Positions 52,081-64,000 of a stretch of DNA of 64,000 nucleotides are shown in pieces. The DNA comes from Aphelenchoides besseyi (lineage: Eukaryota; Nematoda; Chromadorea; Rhabditida; Aphelenchoididae). The DNA lies in NCBI GenBank assembly GCA_024699855.1, contig JAMPIQ010000002.1:14136001-14200000 (forward strand), in the 5' to 3' direction. Below the pieces are notes generated by a model that was not told the DNA's origin, did not search any database, and was given only the letters and a program-made list of their open reading frames with translations. Numbering within the stretch: the stretch's first letter is position 1; every line of letters begins with the position of its first letter. Both the position numbers and the translations under genes were made by a program.

Positions 52081-55000
52081 TCATTTTTGTGATCGATCCA
52101 TCTCCTGCCATTTGAGCATTGCACGTTGAATATTACCCGTGTCGGTAAGTTTGGTTCGAATCTCGGCCATAGTTTGCATTTTGGCCTGATAGTTCTCGAC
52201 GTACGCGGAATCCGAATCGTTGTCCGGTCGTCCCATCAAACGATTCTCGAGTTTCGAACGTAGAAGACTGAAGTCAAAAGCATCTTGTTGTGCTTGAAGA
52301 AGCGAATCATCGTCATCGTCGAGTTGCAACGATCGTCGAGCACGTGCACGAATTTGATCAGCAAATCCACCGTTATCACTGCTATCGCCGTCAACAGATT
52401 GTTTCGCATCGCTGTGCAGTTGATGTCCGGAACGTAGTTCATTGGCCGAACGAATCCGTTTACCCCACGCCTTCAAAGCCGCTTCGGGAACCGGACCGTC
52501 GATGTTCAGACTGTCGGTTGAGAAGGCGACTTTTTTCGCGGATTTAAAAACTGAATCCGCTCCATTGGTTTGATTGATATTGTGATTTGCGTGCTAAAAA
52601 CATTTTCATGATGTCACTGCAAAATCAATTTTTAGCTACTTACCGACTCGTGAATGTTCTCGTTGACTCCACTTCCATCACTCGCTTTTCGAGTACTTAT
52701 TTTGCGTTCAGATCGTTGCCGACTCTCCACAACACTGACTTCTTTCTTGTTGTCGACCGCGGCTGTTACTTTCTTTAAACGTTGTCGTTCCATGGACAGC
52801 ACTCCACTATTGACTGTCGTCTGCTTGTTCGTGGTTGTTGAATCGATTTGTATGGTTGCCGTTTCGGTTTGATTGTCGTTGATTCGCAACGCCTGTTTCT
52901 TGCGGATCTTCTTTCCATCGGTTTTCACTTTGCGCAACTCCAACGACGCTTCGCTCTCAACATTGTGTTGAGATGAACGTTGTTGTTTGATGATCGAATC
53001 GTTCACACGAGTTCTGTCTCGTTCATTTGCTTCGATCGCATGTTCGAATCGAGCTCGAGCATCGTTGACACGTGTTGCCGTCGGGTCAACGGTTGTGGTA
53101 CGATGGTCGAGAGCAATTTCGCACTTCGAATGTTGGGCTCTGGTTTCGTCGTGTTCCACAGTCACGTTGTTTTCGGTTACGCCTTTCGATTTGGAGCTGC
53201 GAACATTGACTTTCTTGACAGTTGTTTTCTTCTCCTGCACGATTTTACGCTCTAAATTTGGATTCAAAATGACGGTCGCGGTTGTTGAGTTCGATGGTGA
53301 ATCGGTTGATTTCTCGGACTCAATTCGCACGACTTTGGATGCGGGTCGTTCGATGGCTTGTTCAACTTTGGGAGTTGGAACAAAGCTGGAAACCGCCAAA
53401 GTCATTGGCGGAGCATCGTTTTGTTCAAGTCGTCGAAGTAGTGAACTGACTTTCGATGAAGAAACCTCCACATCTGTTGATTTGCGTGTAATCTTTTCGC
53501 CAGCTGATTCATCGGTCACAAGTGACATCGATTTTGGTTTCTTCGTTCCGATCTTTGTTTTGCGCAACTTCAATTTTGTGCCTACGGTTTTTGTGGTTTC
53601 GGTTTCTTTCAGTTTCTGAACGTCTACTGATTCGGGAGTTTGTTTCTTGAGTATCATTGTAGCAGACGATTCGATTGTGTTCGACGGTTTTTCGGTTTCC
53701 GATCGACGACTAACCGGCACAACACCGGCAACCGGTAGAACAAAAGGTGTAGCGGTGGAGTCGTTGTCAAACTTGGAAAGCAAATTGCCGAGACGACCAG
53801 ATGAAGAGCTTGAAGCGGGTTTGGATTGTTTTTCATCAGTTGAAGGCTTCTTGTTGGTTGATATCAGCTCTGTAGCAACAACGATTTCTGGAACAACGGC
53901 GGTCGAAGGACTCGTGGTTGCAGGTTTCGGACTAATGGCAAGTGCACTTTCAGATCCTTGTTTTGGCTTCTTCGCCGCTTGCTCTGTGGAAGAGGCTTTT
54001 TGGGAGGTAGATTTTGGTCGTTTTGGTTTTTCCGTTTTGTCTCTGATGCGTTTTGTTGGTTTCGGAGATGTCGGTCTTGACGTTTCATCAGCACTACTCG
54101 CTCCATCGGTGCTTGTTTTACCGCCGCTAAGCATCGGAACTTTCAAATTTGTAGTCGTGGTTGTGTCGGCTGCTTCGTCAAGGGCTATGGGGAGAACGGA
54201 AGAATTGTCTGTCGATGGAGTGACGTGGTTGTTTGAACGTTTTGGACGTCGATGTAGTTCGTTTCCTTCATCGATCGAAGAAGCGGATTTTTCGGTTGCA
54301 TTCAAAACAGTTACGGTTGTGGCGTGATTATCTTCATTCATTTTCTCCGTCTTTGCAATCAATCCCGATGCATCACCGGCTGATTTGGCTTCAGCCTTCG
54401 GTTCGTCACCGGTTGCGTTGCGACGACGTTTTGCAAAGAAGGCCGATTTGATTAACGAAGCCGCGGGATTGGTTGTTGCTTGGGCTCCAATTGCCGCGCT
54501 ATCAGAGTTATTCGAATCCACCGCATTCAACATCGACTTTACGTACTCCACTCCGCCATCGCTTTTACGATCCTGCAACTGTCGGAACATTCGTGCCACC
54601 GAGTTCACGAACAAAACTCCAAAAACCAGTCTTCGAAAACGTTTGTTGCGAACGTAAGAACGTAGCTTTCCAACATCCAACGGTTTGCCGACGGTTTCTC
54701 GATTGCTCGCACGAGCTCGTTCTTTACTTCGCACAATCCACGGATGTTGAAGACATTCGGCCGGGAGCATTCGTTTACTGAAAACTTCATTTGGTAATAA
54801 ACTAGGAAAGTCGATTCACTTTTTCTCTACAATAAGCAATTTGCTGATGAAATCACGAGCATCTTCTGAGATTCCATTGTCGTCGAACTCTTCACTGAAC
54901 TCCCATTTACCGCGTTCTACGTTGCAATAAGTTAAGGCAATATTGTCGCCGAGGAATGGTGATTGACCCGAGAGCCTGAAAAGCATCTCATTCATTGTTT

Positions 55001-56012
55001 TATAGCATTCATCGCTCACAAAATGTAGGTAATAACTCCTAGAGACCACATATCCGTGTGAAAATCAAGTGGTTCATATTTTATGACCTCAGGTGCTGCA
55101 AACTCGGGAGTACCAGCCATAAACAACAAATCATGTTGTCCGTCGTAGTATTGAGCCAAACCAAAATCAATCAGTTTAATTTGATTACCCGTCAGTGATA
55201 AACACATGATGTTTTCAGGCTGAAAAATATTCTCGTTATTTTGCTGTGAATCAGAGCACACTTTCAAATCCAAATGAATGATGTTTTGGCTGTGAATGTA
55301 TTTAATAGCTTGACATATCTAAATCAGCAGTTGATTAAGAAAGACAAGTGATAACATTTACCTGATAGATGATCATCGCAACTGCCGTCTCGGTCAGAAT
55401 ATAACTGTCATCTACAACTCGATCGAAAAGTTCGCCGCCACCCACTCTGAAATATGCAAATTATGAGGGTCATGTAGGCGTATTTCGTACATCTCCATTA
55501 TAAGTACAATTTCATTCGAAGAGTTGGCGAAAGCATCGTAAATTTGCGCAATACACTTGTGTCTCATTTGTGTCATTATGTTCACCTTCAACGACCATGT
55601 TTCGATAATCGTCTTCAACAGTGAATTTACCTCTTTCTCCACTTTGGCCAAATCAGCATCTTTCTTCAAACGAATGCACTTAGCCGCCAACTCCAATCCC
55701 GTCGCTTTTTCCACGCATCGAAACACTTTGCCGAATTTGCCTCTAAACTCGAATCAGTCAAAGCGAAAGCGTTGGCACTTACTCTCCAATCTCTTCGAAG
55801 AGCTCGTAAAAGTCGCTGAACTTTTGATTCGTCCGTATTCGAACCACATCACGAAAGTCGAATGGTGGTGTCCAGTCGTCTGAGAATTCGATTAATCAAC
55901 AGTTCACCGAACAATGTCGCTTACCGTTGTATCGATCGCCCTCGTCTACGATAATTGCATCGGGCGGATGTTCGGCCGCCGACATTTTAGACGCATTACC
56001 AAGAATAACCAT
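52081..56012 (-). CDS. Myosin-light-chain-kinase-like Ser/Thr kinase with long disordered tail
   Basis: Exons (minus) 56012-55925, 55879-55783, 55742-55631, 55585-55491, 55446-55362, 55318-55262, 55219-55020, 54975-54820, 54777-52644 and 52593-52081 total 3537 nt, 1178 residues. Kinase domain about 55-312: glycine loop IGEGKFGKVF, Lys83, GGGELFDRV, HLDLKPENIM (the HLD form typical of MLCK/titin kinases), DFG at 196-198, APEV, and HPWI at 308-311. Residues about 330-366 (GKLRSYVRNKRFRRLVF) match the position and basic/aromatic character of the calmodulin-binding autoinhibitory segment. The remaining about 810 residues are Ser/Thr/Lys-rich and low complexity. No Ig or Fn3 domain is visible on either side. 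The open frame continues upstream of the chosen ATG to an acceptor near 56097, so 5' exons may be missing. Minus-strand AATAAA is at 51933-51938. Confidence 0.88.
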
Positions 56013-56099
56013 CTTGAACCAGAAGCGCCGATTGTTGACGGCTTCTGATTCATGCGACGATGATTCGCCGCTCTTCGGTTCTCTATGAACGACCTTCTT

Positions 56100-57260
56100 C
56101 TACGCGTTAGTTCGCAAAAATACGAACGCACAAAAACATCGAACACTGTAATCGCTTCAGTCAAATGATTGTCGTCGACTAGTTAATGAAATCAAAGGCC
56201 CTTGATTTCAGTCGTTTGTATCGGTTTTGTTTGAGTGATTATCTACATGTACACCTTGTTTCTGGTCAACAACGAACAGAGACGATAGAAACGAACGGCA
56301 ACAAGGAATCGACTGCAAATAACCTTATCGTATTACTTTTGTTTGTTATGATGATTTTATTGAACGTGCGTAGTGTACTTTGTTTTCGCGGAGCACGAGG
56401 TTAAAGCCACAAAAAGAGTCTTGTGAATTCGACGGAACTGCGAACGTTCGCTGATGAGTCAACCGAAAAATTGTTAGTTTTCCGAACGACACCGCGAAAG
56501 AATCGCAAGTGATGTTGGTGATTAGAACGAATCGCGGAAAGAACGTTAAACTCATGAGATTCATAAGAGCACAAAAAATGTGTTCATAACTTCGCATACA
56601 AATCGAGACAATCGCTTTAGGTTTGTTCACAGAAGACTAAAGCAATCGGATTGTGAAGGTTGTTGGCACGATCGAATACAACTGTCATCACTCTCGTACG
56701 AATCCATTTACGATTCGATTCTTCAGCGCAAAAAGAGCGTCGATGGAAAAGGTGTGCCAAGTGGTTTTGGTTGTTTTGGAATTGTTCTGGAGTGGGCATC
56801 TAGTGAATGAGTAGAAAGGAATGTACGGACAAAACAAAAACATCTTTTCGTTCCACATTTGTGTGTCGAACAAATTAGAAGCGCTAACAAGTAACATCTG
56901 GACTCGGTAATTACAACCATCGAACTGTGAAGTTGGGTTTGAAGTTTGCGTGCGAATTGTTCGTGAACTACAAATAATGACTAAACCGACAACTGTTGAC
57001 AGACGGCAAGAGATGGTGAAAAGAAATTGGTGTGTTCGAGTTTTTGATCCGCCGCTCATGCATCACTACAAATAAGCTCCAGAACAAACAAGCCGATGGT
57101 TGGCTTTCGCACTACAACTTAGTTGAGGAACACATCGAACCATTGAAAAGACTGCAGTCCTTAGTTTAGCTGTAAACATACAAATCAATGTTGTTGTTTG
57201 ATCAGAAACCCTCTCGAAGGCTTATAAAATCGATTTCCAGAAGCTAATTGTTTTTTGGCT
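56100..57260. other. Region upstream of the kinase gene
   Basis: Overlapping short frames on both strands; none matches Ig or Fn3 modules, which were looked for because related kinases carry them. A minus-strand piece at 56142-56171 could splice in phase to the frame upstream of the kinase start, but no initiating ATG was found. Confidence 0.4.
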
Positions 57261-57264
57261 TTTA

Positions 57265-57642
57265 ATGACTCGTGGTTTATGCGTCGCAATGCTTTTTGTT
57301 TTCTTCTCGCGATCAGTCAATCGGGATGGAAGCACGTCAGAAAGCAATAAGAGAGTCAAATCGCAAGTTTTTTCAAAATACCTTGTTCGAAATAACGAAA
57401 CAGTTGGTTTGGTGATATTCACACGTAAACCTTCGGATAAGCATCCCAGCCCTCTCTCAGACACTATGAACCCGATTTTTTCGATATTTGACGAGTTTCT
57501 CGCCAAACTGAACGTTTTCGTTTGTCATCTGGACATAAGGGCAACAATGAAAGCGGAGATTTTGATTGAATGGTTCCAATTCGATTATGTTTACACGGCC
57601 GCCTACACCGAGAAGAATTCCGGAAGTGACGTTAGATTATAA
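57265..57642 (+). CDS. Candidate secreted protein of 125 residues
   Basis: A single open frame with an N-terminal hydrophobic run (MTRGLCVAMLFVFFSRSV) that could be a signal peptide. The rest has balanced composition, with NNETVGLVIF, FDEFLAKLNVFVCHLDI and IEWFQFDYVYTAAY. An acceptor-like TTTCCAG lies about 24 nt before the ATG. No family is recognised and no splice partners were found. The base composition differs little from flanking DNA, so chance cannot be excluded. Confidence 0.3.
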   Translation: MTRGLCVAMLFVFFSRSVNRDGSTSESNKRVKSQVFSKYLVRNNETVGLVIFTRKPSDKHPSPLSDTMNPIFSIFDEFLAKLNVFVCHLDIRATMKAEILIEWFQFDYVYTAAYTEKNSGSDVRL

Positions 57643-58170
57643 AATTGGTGCAAACTTGATCACACCTTGAAACAAGGTTGATACTCAAAGCAAACTGAAC
57701 ACCAAGTGTTTAAGATGGAATGTTCGAAATGAGTTGATTTCCGTTCACGGTAATCAGAATTTGAAAGCCACTCGTATGAAACACTTAAAATCGACTTGCC
57801 ATCACGAACAACAGATGTGTGACTTGAAATACGTTCCAACAAAACAACCGTACGGTGAAGTCGACTGGGAAATGAAATCGTCCGTGTAGTTTTCGTACAA
57901 ACCGAATATCGCAGTTACCGAGAGAAAAACACGAAGGTAAACAATGAGAAGGAAATATGGAATCGAGGTCGATATGACCAAACAAACGATTGAAAAGTTT
58001 GGTAGTGACGTTCGATGGGACCAAACCGAAGAATCGCGTTTGCGTAAATGATTGAGCAAATTCGTTGTTTTTCACCTTCCAGTCACGTATATCTCTCGAT
58101 TCACGAGTGGGACGTGTTTTTCGAAGTGATCTGCGGCAGGTCGAGAGATTTTCGAGAAAATGTGTGCGGA

Positions 58171-58359
58171 ATGAAGAGACTTCGGGTCCTGTGCTCATGG
58201 CCCGATCTTTTGCTTCTCATTCTTTTGCCAACGTTATTCGGATCTGCTGCAACGTTTGGGCACAGGAAACCACCGTTTTCGGTAATGGAGAACTTGGAAG
58301 TAATCGGAACTAAGCACAAAAGTTTATTCAAAACAGTTAAACCCGAGAACCAGTTATAA
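58171..58359 (+). CDS. Weak candidate: small peptide with a signal-like start
   Basis: A 62-codon frame from an internal ATG. The start is basic (MKRLRVL), followed by the hydrophobic DLLLLILLPTLFGSAA, a good signal peptide in appearance. The remainder is basic and polar and lacks recognised motifs. A donor-like TCG|GTAATGG within it could make this a first exon. Its 3' end overlaps the minus-strand polyadenylation signal of the TBC1D16 gene, which speaks against it. Confidence 0.2.
   Translation: MKRLRVLCSWPDLLLLILLPTLFGSAATFGHRKPPFSVMENLEVIGTKHKSLFKTVKPENQL
58323..58328 (-). terminator. Polyadenylation signal of TBC1D16
   Basis: Minus-strand AATAAA about 88 nt past the stop codon. Confidence 0.55.
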
Positions 58360-58415
58360 AAGTTCATATGCGTGTACATTTAAGCGAAGATAAGGTCGAA
58401 CAAACTAATTGGATT

Positions 58416-61180
58416 CTAAGTCTCAACAGCAAAAGGGCAAGGTTCATTCATTCCGTGAATTTTGGTGCATACGAATGTGGGCTGTGCGATACTCGACCAC
58501 TGTTCGCTTGTGGAATCGATTTCGCAGATTCCGGCCAACGTACAAGGAATCGTCTTCAATCGATAGAAATGATAAAGCAAACCACGAGCCTGAAACTTGT
58601 TTGTTGTCTTCGAATTTGGACGATTGTTTACCTTCTTTAGGACCACGCTTGCATCCATGTGCATGGCCAAAGACGAAAAGTAGAGAAGCACTTCATCGTG
58701 TGGAAGTCCCTGCGAAATGACGTCAGCACCGTAGATCGATACGATTGCGACCGCGACAAACAAGTGGAAATGTGATGTCCGATAGTTACACCAACAAGCT
58801 TCCCAGATGTGTAGTGCATCAGATGCCGGAAACTCGCGTTTGAAAAAGAGAAGAAGCCATCGGTGAACGAACATCAACTGCAGAGCTTCATTGCCGAGTG
58901 ATCGAAGATACGTGAAGAATTTGGGTTCTAGAAGTTCGAGCAGATTTCGTAGATACTCGAGATTCTTCTCCATTTCGTTCATTTCGGAATTTGGACAACA
59001 AAACAAAGTTTGTCGCATTAGACCACAGAAATTAAAGTAAGAATCACTTTCGTTTCGAAAAATATTTAGCAACGGCGCCAAAAGATCACTCATCCCTTGA
59101 ATGTAGTTGACATCGGGATTCACAAACGCGTAGTTGAGAAGAATGTCTTTCATCACGATCAAGTTCGGATTGTTTTCGCCGGCATAATAGGAATTTCTTC
59201 GGTCCGTTCGAACCACGTCTTTCCAGATCGTACTTTCAATTGCAAGCAACGTGCTTTTAGATGCGCTGGTCATCTTTTGAATACTAAAAACCACATGCTA
59301 ATTGTCGACAGGGTTGATCAAACCGTTTTCTTTTGATGTTGTTGTACTCGAGAAAGAGATCATTTCGTACGGCCTCTCGCTGTTCGAACGTCGAGTTCCA
59401 CGTGTAGACGCGAAGAAGAAATGGATAGATGTCTTTTTTTAGCGAAGGATTGATTGAAGCAAAATAGACCGCTTTTCGGATCGTATAACTGTCGTCAATG
59501 CTTCCATCCGTGTTCTGATGAATCTTCCAAAACTCGTAATTGACTTGATCAAAGATCATCTCTTCAGGATCGAGTTCGGTTCTTTGTACTTCCGGCTGAC
59601 AGATGAGAAGTTGTCTGTCCAAGATTGGCGATGGTGAGCCCTGAAAATAAGTTCGATTAGCTGCTGTAGAATTGTATGTGATGTGTTGTTAGTATTCACA
59701 GATTTCTTGTGTATCTTACGTCTTTGACCGATTTCGATTTGATCGCATTCCACTGCTCGAACAGTTTTGCCAATTTGTCAAGACCATTGTGATGGAAATG
59801 CAAAATCTTGTATTGCGATTCGGCACTGGCAATCACGAGCTGTCCGCTCGTACACTCGGGATTCGAGAAAAACAATCTCATTGTCCTCATTTTGCCTTAA
59901 ATCAGTTAAAGTTTGTCTTAAGTCGAGCGCAAGTTACCCAAATTGACCGAAAAAAGCGAGGTGTTTGAAGTGGATTTTTGTTGGAACAGAACACGATCTT
60001 TAGCCATGGCCAATCGATTGCAATCGTCCGTTTTTGTGCTCGTGTCCAAAATCAAATTGTGTTCCTGCGCAAATTGTTCGGGTGTTTTGCTGATGAACGT
60101 GGCACACGTCTTTCGACATTCTTCCAAATTCACTACAAGCTTTTGTTCGATTAGAAATGATCATAGATTTTACGGTTTTTGATGTCTTCTTCGGAGTCCT
60201 CATCAACCGACGATTGAACAACCTCTTTGTCGGATTGTTCATCAGCACCGGAGGTTTCTCCCGAACTTTGCGAGTCATTATCCTGCAAAAATCAACCATT
60301 ACGTTCGATTCGACTTCTTTTACATTGGTTTTTGTAACAACATTTTCGTCGTAATCGTCGAGTAACTTTCGTGGGTCGACCGGCGTGTTGGGTATCACGT
60401 TGATTGATGGAACGGACAGACCGCCGGAATCCAGTGTCTGAAAATGGTTGAAAAGCACTTATGATCATTTGCTTACTGTTGTTTGCAATGTTTGAGGTCT
60501 GTCGTTGGTCATCATCAGCTGCGGAATGGAGTTCCCGTTGATTTGAACTGCTGGTTCCTTTACTGTTGTTTCGACCGTTACTTCTTTTATCTCAGTGGTC
60601 ACAGAATTGGATCTTGAGTTCTAAATGTCGACATTAATAGCTGCTCGTTGATAGAAGTAGTGGAATCTTAAACGAAAACATACATGATTTTGTGCCGATG
60701 TTTCGGCTGCGTTTGGATCTCGAGCATCCGAACGCTTACTTCGACCGCGTGGAGAAACACAACGAATGCTGGAAAATGGAATTGAAACAAACGATCATTT
60801 GTTGTGATTACCTGGACGGATTTTTCTCGAGCGTTGCATTTGGTAGCCATTGCAGAACCAAACTTACACCAATAGCGTCGTCGTTCACACAGTGAATCGT
60901 CAAATAGCCGGGAGTATGAACAACATTGTCCTCGTCTAGTTCCTATAAGACGATCAATTAATTTGTGTTTATTGTTTGCTATTTTACTCCGACTGACGTA
61001 TCCGAGGTCTCGTGAACACAAACGTTGTTTTTCGAGTAGACAATCTCGCCATCTTTGCCCAGAAAAACGTTGTTTCCACCTGAAAACATGCTTCTAAATT
61101 AGTGTCAATGTTACTGTCTGACCTCTTAAACTGGCGATTGCTCCGTGTGCTTTCTTGAAAAGATCACCAAAAGTTGACAT
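58416..61180 (-). CDS. TBC1D16: TBC1D16-like Rab GTPase-activating protein
   Basis: Twelve exons (minus): 61180-61123, 61079-60988, 60942-60812, 60768-60684, 60620-60477, 60437-60324, 60282-60174, 60132-59938, 59895-59720, 59640-59324, 59283-58632 and 58589-58416; 2247 nt, 748 residues, against about 767 in human. The N-terminus has GEIVYSKNNVCVH, the middle MRTMRLFFSNPECTSGQLVI and YKILHFHHNGLDKL, all specific to TBC1D16. The TBC domain (about 400-690) has the arginine finger KDVVRTD (Arg499) and glutamine finger YIQGMSDL (Gln536), plus FCHRWLL-like and AMHMD motifs. TBC1D16 inactivates Rab4A and similar Rabs in endosomal recycling. The last intron (42 nt) lacks in-frame stops. An AAG acceptor precedes exon 9. 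Minus-strand AATAAA is at 58323-58328. Confidence 0.95.
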
Positions 61181-63215
61181 AAGAAGATGAAACCTGATAA
61201 GCAACGATTGTTACGATACTTGGGTTTAATCACGACCATTTTAAATCGGTTTACTCTCGAGACAGTCGGCGCACATAATAAGATTATTTGCTTTTCTTTA
61301 TGTCTTACAGTAAAAGAAAGTTTTTGCAAAAACAGATTGCAAAATGAAAGAAACTTGAGCTGAAAAAACGATAATCGACAAACACTCTGCAAACACTGCA
61401 ATGTTAATAAGGGTCAAATAAAAGCCCTCCGAACTCATTAATCATTAAATCCAAAAGTCCATGAAGATTCTTACGAATGTACACGCAAAGCATCCAATTT
61501 CTTATTCCCAGACTACGAGGCCAATTATGAAGAAACTGACATGTCACGAAGAAGCAACGGTCGTTTTGTGAGCATCTCAAAACAAAGGTCTCCGCAATAA
61601 TTCGCGGGTGGGTGTCCGAAGGTTCGGTTGAGCTATTCGGCTTCACTTACGATTAGCTTTGGCCGAAAATAAGGCAAAAGAGGCGCAGGGTTTTTTCACG
61701 CACGTAACTCGCCAGTGGCCAAAAACGCCTCGATTCCACAGCACATTTCATGGCGACGTTCATGCAATGGACTGTGCGGGCATTTTGCGGGCCACCAATG
61801 TCGCTTTGGATGAAGAAGCAAAAAGACCACTAGTTCAAGATTAGCTTTCTGTTCTTGTCCATGAAATTTCGCTGAACCGCAGTAAAAGACATTGAAATAA
61901 GAGGAATCGAATGTAAAGTTATGGATTGCTCTTCAGAGTTTCGAGTAACTGCCGTTCGATAGCATCGAGAGCAGCAGTTGGCCAAACTAATTGCTTCCAA
62001 AAATAGCTTCCTATAAACTTCACGAGAATTCCAAATTAAAAGTCCGACCAAATTTGGCTTCAACGCCGTGAAATGGCAAAAAAAGTTCATGGTAATTTCT
62101 CGGTTGAAACAAAAGTTTACAGGTAGCCATCTTCAACAGATCTTTGGATCGTCATCTTCAACAACTTATTAGTGTTCCTTCAAATCACAGCTTTAAACTG
62201 AATGTAATTTAAATCTCATTCAACTACTTATCGACTTGTTTACAACGCTTGAATAGCATTTCACAACCGATGTTCCCAAAACAACGAAAATTGTTGTCCG
62301 ATGTTAATAAGAAGATTAAACAAAGAAGAAAATCGACAGTCAAAGAAGCTGCGGATTAAATTAAATGTGCGGTTACATCTCTACGCCAATTTGCTATTTA
62401 AGTGTCGCTCATAGCTATTCTTAAAGTTATCGGCTATGAACTGTAACTGTTGGTAGAAGACAACGTCAAGAAAAGAATTAGGATTACAAATAAGCAATTG
62501 CATCATCCCCTTTCAATAACCATAAGAGCGTCTAGAATAAAGTTTTGTTGCAAACAAGTGAATCAAAAACTGTAAAAGCAAACGAGCGAGAAGACGACTT
62601 TCATGTAACAGATAAATTCGTTTTAGTTTTGCGCAATAGGGAGTTGTTTGGCCAAAATTAAAACATCAACATCTCCGTCTTTTCGGAAACCGCTTCACTG
62701 TGCCCATCATTTGGCTAATTGGAAGAAAACTCTTGGCGTTTTATAAACTTAACGTTATAGCGAACAGCCACCAACCAACGTCTGAGACCAAATTCAGAAT
62801 CACTGTAATGCTTCACCAGAGGATTCTTTTAAGTTGTCATTATAAGAACAATGTGTGCTACGTACAAACTTTCTTTAAACAAAAATCGTATTATGCGTTG
62901 AAGGTTTATTGGACTAGCGATATAAAAAGGCGTGAACACATTTGTCATCTCTACTCAATGCATATGTCCACACACTCGCTGTTACGAATCCGAATGTGCA
63001 GGAGCAGCGTTTAATTGCCGGCTAATTTGTCAACAGAAATTCGATTTAATCAATTGCGGCGTTGTTTGCGAATCGAGTTTAATGAGATTTACTTTAACCG
63101 ATCCAATTCAAAAGCATCATAAAGTGAAAAACAGAGCTAAACATCGAAAACTTAAACGTAATTTACATACGAAAAGTTGGATAGTTATTCAAGAATTCAT
63201 GTCATCATGTTTCAT
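61181..63215. other. Intergenic region between two minus-strand genes
   Basis: About 2 kb holding the promoter of the TBC1D16 gene and the 3' end of the coiled-coil gene. No coding frame, RNA gene or transposon is recognised. Short frames at 61404-61646 and 62700-63225 have no splice context. Confidence 0.5.
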
Positions 63216-64000
63216 TTACACGTGACGTTGGTACGTTTCAATCGGAGTATTGGACACGTTCTTCATGCACTTGTTTTCAATTTCGGCATCGTTGTTGGAA
63301 TTGAGTTCGCGGAGACGGTGTCGTGCTCGTTCAAATTTAGTTGAGTAATCTGAATTCGCCAATTCGAGCTCTCCGATTCGAATTTCGTGTTTGCCTTCAT
63401 TTTGTTGCAATTGGAATAAATGTTGTCGACTGCATTCAAGTTCTTGTTTCAAATCCAAATTCATTTCGGCACTACGAGACGCTTGTTCTTCTGCTTGAAT
63501 CGCTTGTTCGTGAGCTATTTTCCAACGATTTTTATAATCAGCAGCCAAATTACGTTGTTCTACGATTTCGCTCGCTACATTTAACAACTCGACTTTTTGC
63601 TTTTCGTCGGCCTTTCCATGTGAATACTCAGTCATGTGTTCCACGTCAAGCTACGAAACCAACATTTTCATCTGCCCAAATAATTTTAGTTATCATTTCA
63701 GTATTCTCCTCTTCATCCTGATCACACTGCTTAATTGCTGCACTTTCCGTTGCTATTTGTTCAATCGTTTTTTGTACTCACTACTCCAACTCTGTTCAAC
63801 AGTGCTCAAGAACTCCGGATTTTGTTTAAATATCCTAAAAATATACATTTTTATTTGCATTCAAATACGCAAATTAATTACCCGTCTTTCACCAAGTTCG
63901 AAATACGAAGTGCCGTTTTGTGCAAAAGATATAGACCGTAAAAAACTGCCGATGTTGCATTTGTTTCCGAGTTCTGGGATCGTCAATTCCTTTACTGTCG
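63216..64000 (-). CDS. C-terminal part of a coiled-coil protein (partial at window edge)
   Basis: Model exons (minus): about 63987-63883 or longer, 63834-63782, 63752-63664 and 63611-63216, joined by GT-AG introns of 29-52 nt. The upstream part reads TSAVFYGLYLLHKTALRISN and then FKQNPEFLSTVEQSW; next comes an acidic DQDEEEN segment. From KADEKQKVELLNVASEIVEQ the last 130 residues are continuous coiled coil rich in Glu, Gln, Lys and Arg, ending IETYQRHV. The 5' part lies outside the window. The family is not recognised; coiled coils resemble many proteins by composition alone. The internal splice junctions, including an AAG acceptor at 63612, are tentative. Confidence 0.6.

Noticed and set aside
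52150..52165. Sequence GGTTCGAATCTC, like a tRNA B box
   Set aside because: No A box or foldable cloverleaf around it; it lies within the last coding exon of the kinase.
52980..54327. Long plus-strand frames (up to 226 codons) opposite the kinase tail
   Set aside because: They are antisense shadows of the 2.1-kb Ser/Thr/Lys-rich exon. The minus-strand frame is continuous with the kinase and has splice sites; the plus frames are rich in Ser, Phe and Val as expected from reverse reading.

Overview
This window is nuclear DNA of a small-genome animal, most likely a nematode. The 5S rRNA gene at 26176-26294 carries the stretch typical of nematode 5S. Every recognisable gene is interrupted by tiny introns (mostly 37-60 nt) starting GT and ending TTTCAG, TTTAG or, unusually, AAG. 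Several genes have a splice acceptor just upstream of the ATG, which fits spliced-leader trans-splicing. The frequent TAG and AAG acceptors argue against a Caenorhabditis-like species; an enoplean nematode is possible but unproven.

Layout. 1-2030: a scaffold gap of 100 N flanked by near-perfect inverted arms, plus a TA-flanked mariner element with about 204-bp terminal inverted repeats and a decayed transposase. 2634-2807 (-): a possible small secreted peptide. 4793-6249 (+): a secreted astacin metalloprotease. 6250-15130: about 9 kb without a convincing gene. 15720-18378 (+): Nemo-like kinase. 19351-21734 (+): a short TMF1-like golgin. 22593-23014 (-): a small secreted protein. 23990-25789 (+) and 28359-26959 (-): two convergent repeat-rich proteins (beta-propeller-like by inference) with a 5S rRNA gene between them. 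29962-33214 (+): conventional kinesin heavy chain. 34557-34795 (+): mitochondrial ATP synthase epsilon, with a GC-AG intron. 38174-39705 (+): an arrestin-domain protein. 42216-40766 (-): an IL-17-like cytokine in five exons. 44693-44199 (-): a possible eight-cysteine exon. 44.9-52 kb: gene-free. 56012-52081 (-): a myosin-light-chain-kinase-like kinase with a very long C-terminal tail and no visible Ig or Fn3 domain. 61180-58416 (-): TBC1D16. 64000-63216 (-): the 3' end of a coiled-coil protein.

The genes do not form an operon or one pathway. Themes are trafficking (TMF1, TBC1D16, kinesin, arrestin-domain protein), signalling (NLK, MLCK-like kinase, IL-17-like ligand) and extracellular proteolysis (astacin). 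The splice models were built by hand from frame continuity and family alignment from memory. Totals for the main models divide exactly by three, but no transcript data were available.
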